Positions 1-5,513 of a stretch of DNA of 6,603 nucleotides are shown here, in pieces. Within the stretch, counting starts at the first letter, position 1. Each line of letters begins with the position of its first letter. This DNA is from JAGMCJ01 sp046761005 (GTDB lineage Archaea > Thermoplasmatota > Thermoplasmata > RBG-16-68-12 > JAGMCJ01). The notes under the pieces are model-generated. The model saw only the letters and a program-made list of their open reading frames with translations, searched no databases and had not been told where the DNA came from. Made by a program: the position numbers and the translations under genes. The stretch is taken from the NCBI GenBank assembly GCA_046761005.1, contig JBHIFI010000080.1, positions 1 to 6,603 of the forward strand, given 5' to 3'.

Positions 1-1380
1 CCTAGAACAGTCCGCCAACTGACGCTTATCGTCCACTTTCTTGGCTATCTCTCTGGAAGCCACACAAGATAGCATCGCATCTGATAGCTTTCCCTGTGCG
101 AGGAATCCCTCAGCTCTTTCATGATGCGCGTACATCTGGTCAACAATGTTCTCTTTCTTCTCCGCCAGCTTCAGAAACTTTAAAGAATGTTCCAATGCCT
201 TTTCAAGTTCCCCCTTAAATCTGTAAATCCTAGAAAGATGCTCATAACAGATATACTCAGCGTATTCGTCTCCCGTTTCCCGGGCAATCTCAAGAGCTCT
301 ATTGAATTGACTTTCCCCCTTATCGAATTCTCCCAGCAGTTCGTAGTACGTACATCCGGTCGTGAAGATAAGTTTAATCATGTCGTAGAAACTTCTTATT
401 TCCTCTGCGAGTTTCAATCCTTCGTTGAGGTGTTGAAGGGCCTTCTCACCATTTCCTAGATAAACGTAAAGAATGCCGAGATTGTTTTGCGTGGCTGCTT
501 CACCGTCCAGATTATTTGCTTTTCTTCGAAGATCAAGGCTTAATAGTAAGTGCTTTTCAGCCCTCTGAAGGTCCTGCCTATCACCATAGATATAATTCAG
601 TCCCAAAATGCTATGAACCTTTCCCATGTCGTTTTCTTGACCTGGGAACTTTTCAAGAATGTCGAGGGCTTCGTTTGCCATCTTAATCGATTTCTCGAAC
701 CTGTGCATGCCATACGAAACTTGGGAGAAAGCGAGGTGAAGCTTTCCTGCCTCTAGACTCTTTCTGTCTGGGAGTAGGTCGAGGGCCTTCTCATAGCGTT
801 GAAGAGCGGCATTCGAGTCGCCAGACATCTGGTGAATTCTTCCAATCTTTCTTTCGATTCTTGCAGAAACTTCTTCCTTGGAAGCGAGTTCTAGTGCGCT
901 GTGATAGCTTTCCAAAGCTTTTTCATATTGTCCAATGACACCATGGACGTCACCAAGGCCCTCCAAGGCTTCTGAACGAGATTCATCATCAATCTCAAGG
1001 TCCAAAGCGTTGGAAAAGAGCCCTATTGCATCATCATTTCGGTAACCGAGCTTCGCTTTTGAGCCCTGGCTCAAGAGATAGGGGATTATCTTGCTGGCGA
1101 ATCTCTCATTTTCCGTGTGTGTGGTTATGTCTTTGAAGTAGGATCGGATGACTTCGTGCGCCTCGTAACGGCCGTCGGCAACCATTCGAACGAGAGCTTT
1201 CTTTCTTAGCTCGAAGAGCGTATCGAAATCCAGGCCCTCTTCAACAAAGATTGCATCCGCATCGAAGGGTCGGTCAAATAAGGAGGCGACTTTCATCATT
1301 CTCTTTTCTCTGTCTCCTAGCTTCGAATATATTTCTTCCTCAATGAAGGCGTTTATTTCGCTCAAAACTTCGGGTTTCAC
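1..1380 (-). CDS. C-terminal half of a split STAND ATPase: winged-helix subdomain plus TPR array (partial, runs off left edge)
   Basis: The frame reads 460 codons without a stop from a GTG at 1378-1380 to the window edge, so the C-terminus is missing. Residues about 8-90 (EINAFIEEEIYSKLGD onward, ending HEVIRSYFKD) look like the winged-helix subdomain that follows the NTPase core in STAND proteins. Residues about 136-449 form at least eight TPR-like helical pairs, such as GQYEKALESYHSALEL near 150-165, NGEKALQHLNEGLKLAEE near 310-327 and GELEKALEHSLKFLKLAE near 390-408. TPR arrays in this class usually sense a ligand or partner protein and release the ATPase from autoinhibition. No catalytic motif is present here; these lie in the ORF immediately upstream in a different frame. 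A GGGAGG ribosome site 7 bases before the GTG, and the upstream stop at 1382-1384, suggest translational coupling. The alternative is one gene broken by a single extra base. The coding assignment is firm; the true start is less so. Confidence 0.88.
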   Translation of the reverse strand, partial: MKPEVLSEINAFIEEEIYSKLGDREKRMMKVASLFDRPFDADAIFVEEGLDFDTLFELRKKALVRMVADGRYEAHEVIRSYFKDITTHTENERFASKIIPYLLSQGSKAKLGYRNDDAIGLFSNALDLEIDDESRSEALEGLGDVHGVIGQYEKALESYHSALELASKEEVSARIERKIGRIHQMSGDSNAALQRYEKALDLLPDRKSLEAGKLHLAFSQVSYGMHRFEKSIKMANEALDILEKFPGQENDMGKVHSILGLNYIYGDRQDLQRAEKHLLLSLDLRRKANNLDGEAATQNNLGILYVYLGNGEKALQHLNEGLKLAEEIRSFYDMIKLIFTTGCTYYELLGEFDKGESQFNRALEIARETGDEYAEYICYEHLSRIYRFKGELEKALEHSLKFLKLAEKKENIVDQMYAHHERAEGFLAQGKLSDAMLSCVASREIAKKVDDKRQLADCSR

Positions 1381-1381
1381 T

Positions 1382-2539
1382 TCAAGTCCTCCCTAAGTGG
1401 CTTGTTGCTAGCTCCAAGAAAAGGGGATGACCGCCAGTCCTTTCGTAGATGTCCTCGTAGTCATTCTCCACACCTCTGCTTTCCATCCACTCCTTGGTGC
1501 TCTCGAAATCAAGACCTGTGAGATCTATTTCTCCCACAACCCTGCTTATCATAACAGCCCTTCTGTCGTAGAAAGGGACCGCCTCTCTCGTGAGAACGAG
1601 GATATTGGCTTCCTCTATCTTCTCTATGACTTTCCCAAACAATGAGAAGAAATCGATGACGCTTTCCCCTGCGTTCTGGAAGTCATCAAAGATCATCACA
1701 GAATTGCTTTTGTCTAATTCCTTTTCGAGCAGAAGTTCCACGCGCGTGAGGTCAAGAGGACGACCGCCGCTGGCATGCTCATAGAGCATTTGCTTGCCAA
1801 TTGCCCTGAGAAATCTTCCGACTCTCAAGAGAATGGTGCTAGGAGTGTCCCACTTGCGCGTTTGGTGCCATAAGACGTTTTTCCTGCTCTTTATCTTGGA
1901 GCAAACTGCCGATGCCAATGCGGTTTTTCCGATTCCCGCCAGCCCTCGTATGACGATGATCTTTCTCTCGTCTAGGAGTGAGAGAACTTTCTCGATTTCT
2001 TCAAGTCTGTCTACGAACCCAGTCACCTTTGGAGCTTCTTCTGTATGGTCGACCAAATGCCTCGCCCTTCCCTCTTCTACTGCCAGTGAGCCGATATCGA
2101 GAACACCATCCTTGCCAATCACGCCGAGCAAATCCATGAGCCTCCTTCCTGCGCAATACCTCTCCATGACTTCCAGAAGCAGGCCCTCTCGTAGCTTCCC
2201 ACCTGCCGTCATGTAGCTAATCGAGGAGCTCAGCACCATATCCTTGATCTTGGACGCCTTCATTCTTCCCTGGCTTGTCAGAAAGCATACCTTTCTTCTC
2301 TGTTTACCCTCAATAATATGTGCGGTTCGCTCTTCGACTATACCCTCATGAATCAGGGGCTTCAGGTACTGAGATAGATGCTTCAGATGTATGCCCACCT
2401 TTTCGGCGATTCCAGATTGTGTCAGCTGGTAAGGAACCGAGTACTCCTCGAAAAACCTCGTATAGTCAAGAAGATGAAGCTGGATCTTTTCCTTAACGGT
2501 CAGACTAATTCCTTTGGGCTTGTTACTCATGTCCTCCAT
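1382..2539 (-). CDS. N-terminal half of a split STAND ATPase: winged HTH plus P-loop NTPase domain
   Basis: This is a 385-residue protein. Residues about 15-95 form a winged helix-turn-helix (TQSGIAEKVGIHLKHLSQYL as recognition region, then a wing rich in Arg/Lys and FLTSQGR), suggesting DNA binding. The NTPase follows: GFVDRLEEIEKV at 174-185 leads in, Walker A is GLAGIGKT at 199-206, Walker B is VMIFDD at 281-286, a sensor-like strand ILVLTRE lies at 313-319, and the GxP-type motif GGHPLFLEL is at 369-377. This order is that of STAND/NB-ARC-like signalling ATPases, here with the HTH at the N-terminus. The ORF ends 15 residues after GGHP, precisely where the winged-helix subdomain and sensor repeats should follow; those are found in the next frame downstream. 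The start at 2539 is chosen because a TATA box lies about 25 bases upstream, fitting a leaderless message. The ATG at 2530 follows GGAGG by only 2 bases, too close for normal use. Likely role: ligand-gated transcription regulator; the target is unknown. Confidence 0.9.
   Translation of the reverse strand: MEDMSNKPKGISLTVKEKIQLHLLDYTRFFEEYSVPYQLTQSGIAEKVGIHLKHLSQYLKPLIHEGIVEERTAHIIEGKQRRKVCFLTSQGRMKASKIKDMVLSSSISYMTAGGKLREGLLLEVMERYCAGRRLMDLLGVIGKDGVLDIGSLAVEEGRARHLVDHTEEAPKVTGFVDRLEEIEKVLSLLDERKIIVIRGLAGIGKTALASAVCSKIKSRKNVLWHQTRKWDTPSTILLRVGRFLRAIGKQMLYEHASGGRPLDLTRVELLLEKELDKSNSVMIFDDFQNAGESVIDFFSLFGKVIEKIEEANILVLTREAVPFYDRRAVMISRVVGEIDLTGLDFESTKEWMESRGVENDYEDIYERTGGHPLFLELATSHLGRT
1388..1393 (-). 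promoter_or_regulatory. Ribosome binding site GGGAGG for the GTG start of the TPR half
   Basis: On the minus strand GGGAGG is followed by 7 bases (ACTTGAA) and then GTG at 1380-1378. The stop codon TGA of the upstream ATPase ORF (1384-1382) lies inside this spacer. Spacing and sequence suit re-initiation by a terminating ribosome. The same bases encode Gly-Arg in the upstream frame, so a chance match cannot be excluded. Confidence 0.5.
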
Positions 2540-2545
2540 TGTGTG

Positions 2546-2567
2546 TTATATTTCATCGTCATAAATA
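2546..2567 (-). promoter_or_regulatory. Archaeal-type promoter region for the STAND ATPase gene
   Basis: On the minus strand TATTTAT (2567-2561), preceded by AACCAAACG as a possible BRE, is centred about 25 bases before the ATG at 2539. That fits transcription beginning at or next to the start codon. A second AT-rich element, AAATATAA (2553-2546), lies closer and would place the start of transcription near the alternative ATG at 2530. Which one is used cannot be decided from sequence. Confidence 0.5.
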
Positions 2568-2612
2568 CGTTTGGTTAGATACCCTAGAATGACACCTATG
2601 GAACTCCTACAC

Positions 2613-2626
2613 TTCCCTTAAGTGAA
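2613..2626. repeat. Near-perfect 14-bp palindrome TTCcCTTAAGtGAA between divergent genes
   Basis: Six of seven base pairs match across the dyad. It lies between the divergent STAND ATPase gene and the small plus-strand gene, upstream of both. A dimeric winged-HTH protein could bind such a site, and the adjacent ATPase has such a domain, so an operator is possible. The site is short and no second copy was seen in the window. Confidence 0.25.
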
Positions 2627-2670
2627 TCCTCCCCGCTATGCAGGCACGAGAAGAAAAGGAGGAGAAAAGA

Positions 2671-2901
2671 ATGATAACGAAGAGAAACGGCCTATCCGAG
2701 CTCCTGGGGAGTGGCGGAACAGGACTGTTCCACCAACTTGATACGCAAGTAGGGGGAATTGGAACGGGGCACAAGGTCCTTCTAAACGGACGGTCCCTAG
2801 TCAAAGCCCAGAAGACTCACGAGGAACTGCATATGGACGCCCTGAGGCGGTGGCTTCAGGGTTGCGACGAGGCCCTCGAGGAATGGCTCAGTGGCGAATA
2901 G
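2671..2901 (+). CDS. Small hypothetical protein, 76 residues
   Basis: I do not recognise this protein. The ATG at 2671 was chosen over the in-frame ATG at 2638 because AAGGAGGAG (GGAGG at 2658-2662) lies 8 bases ahead of it, an excellent ribosome site, while nothing comparable precedes 2638. The N-terminal half is glycine-rich (LLGSGGTGL and VGGIGTG near residues 11-34) and the last 30 residues, with ELHMDALRRWLQ and DEALEEWLSGE, should form amphipathic acidic helices. There is no signal peptide or membrane segment, so it is probably cytosolic. It is transcribed divergently from the STAND ATPase and converges on the HEAT-like gene. No TATA box of its own is clear. The opposite-strand frame across the same bases encodes a Pro/Arg/Ser-rich peptide with no ribosome site and is judged a shadow. 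The ribosome site is the main support for calling a gene. Confidence 0.5.
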   Translation: MITKRNGLSELLGSGGTGLFHQLDTQVGGIGTGHKVLLNGRSLVKAQKTHEELHMDALRRWLQGCDEALEEWLSGE

Positions 2902-2982
2902 TCGATATGGAAATCAGTGTTGGCAGTGCCCAGTTCCTCGGGTAGCTCGGTTTAGATGATGGAGGGATATCGATTTCTCCTC

Positions 2983-3500
2983 CTATTTCTTCAACCTGTC
3001 AATCGGTTTCCTGCCTCTATTCACCACCGCAGGACTACCTTTTTCCATGGTCTCTTTTATTTTCTCTATCACCCCAGACTTAATCGCATCATCCTTCTCA
3101 GCAAGATTAGCCAGCGTCTGCATGGAGAAAACCTTCACGATGTTGCTCTTGTTGGTCTCGATATAGTCAAGCTGTATTTGAATGACAGTGTCCCTCTCCG
3201 TCTCATCGAGTTCCAGATAGGAGATCATTTGCGCAACGTGCCAACGGACTTCCTGCTGTTCCGCCCGGAAGTCTCTTCCATCAGGCGGGTCTTGAAGGGC
3301 TGAAGATACTCCGGATGCTTCGATGAGACCTTCTCAAGAGCGTCCGCGGTACGCATTATGACTCTTGGGTTGTCGTGTAGCATCCCCGCAAAGACCTCTG
3401 CGAGGGGCGCTTGGTTCTTAAGAACCTCCCTCACGACCTCGTCCACCCTGCCTAGGGACTGCAAGTCCCCGCCTTTCAATTTCTCCAAGATTCCAGTCAT
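2983..3500 (-). pseudogene. HEAT-like helical repeat protein, broken by a one-base frameshift
   Basis: Two minus-strand ORFs, 3225-3500 and 2983-3228, read as one helical-repeat protein. The first gives helices such as EVFAGMLHDNPRVIMRTADA and HPEYLQPFKTRLMEE, then loses helical character in a basic tail (SGRNSRKSVGTLRK). In the frame of the second ORF the sequence upstream of its ATG continues sensibly as RAEQQEVRWHVAQ and runs into MISYLELDETER. Adding one base near 3268-3280 restores one 172-residue protein. The repeats resemble HEAT/ARM-type helical pairs, usually protein-protein interaction scaffolds; no catalytic motif is seen. The two ORFs overlap by ATGA at 3225-3228, a classic coupling overlap, so a genuine two-cistron form is possible. 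I prefer frameshift because the helix before that ATG lies in the second frame. The start at 3500 has only a weak AAAGGAA just ahead. The gene lies 37 bases after the aldo/keto reductase and may be co-transcribed with it. Confidence 0.65.
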
Positions 3501-3537
3501 TTCCTTTCACATTTAGGTTGTCTGGCGAAGAAGATTA

Positions 3538-4374
3538 CTATGGGACCTCAGAAGGGTCCCATACCATGCGCAGATTCTCATGAAGAGAATCGAGGATTCT
3601 CATATCTTCCGGTGAAATCGCAAAGTCGAAGACATCGGCGTTTTCATAGATTCTCTCCCTTTTCGAGGATTTCGGAATCACAACGACCCCGTGCTGCAAC
3701 CCCCAGCGAATGAGAATCTGGGCGGGACTCTTGGAATATGTCGAAGCAATAGCCACCAGTTTCGGATCATTGAGCCTCAGCCCTCTCGTGAGCGGGCTGT
3801 ACGCCTCAAGCTGGATGTCATGAAAACGACAGAAGTCAAGAAGGTCCTTTTGATAGAGATACGGATTGAATTCGACCTGATTCACCGCGGGAACAGTCGA
3901 TGAAGTGTTTAGAAGCTCTTCTAGATGCCTAATCGTGTAGTTGCTGACACCGATGGCGCCGCACTTTCCCTCTTCGAGCAGTTTCTCCATGGCTTTCCAT
4001 GTTTCATATCGAAGGCCTTCCACAGGCCAGTGAATCAAATAGAGGTCGATGTAAGACAGCTCCAGCCTCTTGAGGCTTCTTTCAAAAGCAGCGATGGCGG
4101 CGTCATAGCCATGATCCCAATTCCATAGCTTTGTGGTAATGAAGACATCTTCTCGCGGGATGCCGCTCTTTCTGAGACCTTTCCCAACATCCTTCTCGTT
4201 CCCGTAGATCATGGCGGTGTCGATGAGCCTGTACCCCGCTCTTAGGGCCTGAAGAACGGCTTCTCGTGTCTCTCTCCCTCTCTCCGCTTGATACGTGCCC
4301 AATCCAAAGATGGGCATTTCAACTCCGTTGTTGAGTCTCACTTTCGTGTCAATACTGATTTCTTTCATCATCAT
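3538..4374 (-). CDS. Aldo/keto reductase (2,5-diketo-D-gluconate reductase-like)
   Basis: This cytosolic (alpha/beta)8-barrel oxidoreductase should reduce aldehydes or ketones to alcohols using NAD(P)H. Counting from the longest start (4395), the catalytic tetrad is Asp59, Tyr64, Lys89 and His122, in LIDTAMIYGNE, FITTKLWN and LYLIHWP. GVSNY (149-153), NQVEFNPYL (172-180), AYSPLTRG (198-205) and the cofactor loop VIPKSSKRERIYEN (239-252) are all typical. The length of about 280 residues is normal for the family, and the protein appears intact. I chose the ATG at 4374 because GGGGAG at 4383-4388 lies 8 bases ahead and the family usually begins shortly before the VRLNNGVEMP segment. Two further ATG codons follow immediately (4371, 4368), and 4395 is also possible. 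The natural substrate cannot be read from sequence; similar enzymes act on keto-sugars, methylglyoxal or other carbonyls. The HEAT-like gene follows after 37 bases on the same strand. Confidence 0.96.
   Translation of the reverse strand: MMMKEISIDTKVRLNNGVEMPIFGLGTYQAERGRETREAVLQALRAGYRLIDTAMIYGNEKDVGKGLRKSGIPREDVFITTKLWNWDHGYDAAIAAFERSLKRLELSYIDLYLIHWPVEGLRYETWKAMEKLLEEGKCGAIGVSNYTIRHLEELLNTSSTVPAVNQVEFNPYLYQKDLLDFCRFHDIQLEAYSPLTRGLRLNDPKLVAIASTYSKSPAQILIRWGLQHGVVVIPKSSKRERIYENADVFDFAISPEDMRILDSLHENLRMVWDPSEVP
3539..3563. repeat. Perfect 9-bp inverted repeat at the 3' end of the aldo/keto reductase gene
   Basis: TATGGGACC and GGTCCCATA are separated by the 7 bases TCAGAAG. The hairpin spans the last codons and first stop base of the aldo/keto reductase gene. 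On the minus strand it is followed by GTAATCTTCTTC, only moderately T-rich, so it is not a clear terminator. It may pause or end transcription, or protect the 3' end of the message ahead of the downstream HEAT-like gene. Confidence 0.4.
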
Positions 4375-4459
4375 AGGCCTCTCTCCCCTGCCCATTTGTG
4401 TCTATTGTCGTGTAGTTCACCCATCTGAATGATGACGCACAACTTCAATTCGAGGATGC

Positions 4460-4636
4460 TCATTTGAACCTTTCCATTGGCGGTTTGTCTCTCGCGGTAG
4501 AAGATTCCCTATCCTTTTCATCCTGATAGAACGTCGTCCACGGAACCAAAAGGATGAGGTGGGTCAGTATGGCGGGCACGAAGGTTATCAGCAAGTAGGG
4601 AAGAGCCTCGTACTGAGACCTATTGCTTTCACAGAT
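4460..4636 (-). other. Open minus-strand frame encoding a hydrophobic segment, possible gene remnant or small membrane protein
   Basis: The frame is open for 58 codons between stops at 4637-4639 and 4460-4462. It encodes one convincing membrane-spanning stretch (LPYLLITFVPAILTHLILLV) followed by a charged tail ending PPMERFK. There is no ATG before the hydrophobic stretch; the first plausible start is a TTG at 4594 and it has no good ribosome site. It lies between the aldo/keto reductase gene and the divergent SET-domain gene and overlaps the latter's promoter side. It may be the C-terminal scrap of a lost membrane protein, a very small membrane protein, or chance. Confidence 0.2.
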
Positions 4637-4643
4637 TCATGAA

Positions 4644-4651
4644 TTAATATA
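4644..4651 (+). promoter_or_regulatory. TATA box (TTAATATA) for the SET-domain gene
   Basis: TTAATATA is centred about 26 bases before the GTG at 4674, the usual archaeal distance between TATA box and transcription start. This implies a leaderless message beginning at or next to that GTG and helps decide the start codon. The rest of the upstream sequence is less AT-rich. Confidence 0.5.
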
Positions 4652-4673
4652 CCAATCAGACTTTGGGGACAAG

Positions 4674-5204
4674 GTGAAAGACTTCATCATCAAGAAAACC
4701 AAGAACAGAGGTCTCGGCGTCTTCACTCTGAGAGACTTCAAAAGAGGGGAACACATCTTCCACTTGGATTTGACCAAGCTAGAGAGATATACAGTAAAGG
4801 AAATCGATGAGAATCCAGAGTTGCACGGAGATCACGCTGACTATGTGGGACACGGGAAGTATGTTGTTGACGAATCTCCTGCGTCCTACATGAATCACTC
4901 TTGCGAGCCGAATTGTTACGTCAAAATGAAGACCATCGCCATAAAGGACGTCTACGCGCTCAGAGACATAAGAAAAGGCGAAGAGTTGACGCATGACTAT
5001 ACAGCAACTTCTGTCGATCAGGTCGCTGGAAAGGGATTTTGGGAAGAAGAATGCAAATGCGGAAGCAAGAATTGCCGGAAGATACTGCACGGGGACTTCT
5101 TTAGGTTGCCAAAAGAACTGCAGAAGAAGTACTATCCAAATCTTCCTCCTTCCATAAAGAGAAAATACAAAAGCCGTTTTGCCAGATTAAGGCGTCAAGA
5201 ATAA
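4674..5204 (+). CDS. SET-domain protein lysine methyltransferase
   Basis: This protein of 176 residues should transfer a methyl group from S-adenosylmethionine to lysine side chains of a protein. The SET hallmarks appear in order: the glycine-rich SAM loop NRGLGVF (11-17), KYVVDESPASYMNHSCEPN with the NHSCEPN motif at 74-80, GEELTHDY at 102-109 with the catalytic-region Tyr109, and a post-SET zinc motif CKCGSKNC (127-134) that probably joins Cys77 in binding zinc. The tail from about 145 is strongly basic (KRKYKSRFARLRRQE), which might contact nucleic acid or an acidic partner. No transmembrane segment is seen. The GTG at 4674 is preferred from the TATA spacing; an in-frame TTG at 4623 would add 17 residues but has no ribosome site and would lie upstream of the TATA box. 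Archaeal SET proteins have been reported to methylate chromatin and other DNA-associated proteins, but the substrate here is not inferable. Confidence 0.92.
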   Translation: MKDFIIKKTKNRGLGVFTLRDFKRGEHIFHLDLTKLERYTVKEIDENPELHGDHADYVGHGKYVVDESPASYMNHSCEPNCYVKMKTIAIKDVYALRDIRKGEELTHDYTATSVDQVAGKGFWEEECKCGSKNCRKILHGDFFRLPKELQKKYYPNLPPSIKRKYKSRFARLRRQE

Positions 5205-5225
5205 AACTCTTCTAGACAAACACCC

Positions 5226-5250
5226 GAAGGTTCCAGTGCTTCAAACCTTC
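5226..5250. terminator. Inverted repeat downstream of the SET-domain gene, weak terminator candidate
   Basis: GAAGGTT (5226-5232) and AACCTTC (5244-5250) form a 7-bp perfect stem with an 11-base loop, 21 bases after the SET-domain stop codon. Neither strand shows a long T run after the stem, and archaeal termination depends more on T runs than on hairpins, so the role is uncertain. Confidence 0.25.
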
Positions 5251-5466
5251 CTCAGTTATTCCAATGTCACTTCTTCTTGTAGGTCGGAATGTGTTTGGCC
5301 CAATCCTCCTGCACTTTGGATAGAAGTGCATCATCCGCTGAATAGAAGGACACACGCAAGTGCGATGCAAGTCCGAGTCTCGAATGACTTTGCAATATGT
5401 GAATCTGAGTTTCTCCGTGGCTTCTTTCTCTGGGCAGGAAGAGGAGATACATTCCCAATAAGAAGG

Positions 5467-5473
5467 ATTATAA
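5467..5473 (+). promoter_or_regulatory. TATA-like element for the exported DUF2330-like gene
   Basis: ATTATAA is preceded by purine-rich AGAAGG as a possible BRE. Transcription would start about 25 bases on, near 5495, giving a leader of about 20 bases that contains the GGAGG ribosome site at 5504-5508. Confidence 0.4.
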
Positions 5474-5513
5474 GCATAGACACAGCTTTCATGATGAGGT
5501 TGCGGAGGCGAAT

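Larger units (their letters stand above)
5205..5513. other. Stretch of 309 bases without a convincing gene; possible decayed minus-strand gene and a promoter
   Basis: Several minus-strand frames are open and overlap. One (5331-5492) starts MKAVSMLIILLIGNVSPLPA, like an export signal; another (5267-5458, TTG start) ends in a well-behaved hydrophilic helix containing ADDALLSKVQEDWAKHIP; a third is cysteine-rich (WECISSSCPEKEATEKL, YCKV, TCVC). None has a good ribosome site with a matching start. The pieces could be a small gene decayed by frameshifts or coincidence. The right end holds the TATA box and ribosome site of the next plus-strand gene, and the left end holds an inverted repeat. Confidence 0.3.

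Noticed and set aside
187..756. Two short plus-strand ORFs (187-459, 550-756)
   Set aside because: Both are antisense to the TPR repeats, whose periodic pattern on the minus strand is clear.
1794..2216. Plus-strand 140-codon ORF
   Set aside because: It lies wholly antisense to the conserved NTPase domain, has Ser/Pro-rich low-complexity composition, and has no ribosome site.
2530..2537. GGAGG followed by ATG as start of the STAND ATPase
   Set aside because: Only 2 bases separate GGAGG from the ATG at 2530, too few for normal ribosome placement; the leaderless ATG at 2539 fits the TATA spacing better.
2956..3303. Plus-strand 115-codon ORF
   Set aside because: It is antisense to the HEAT-like repeats, has no ribosome site, and its sequence mirrors the real helices on the other strand.
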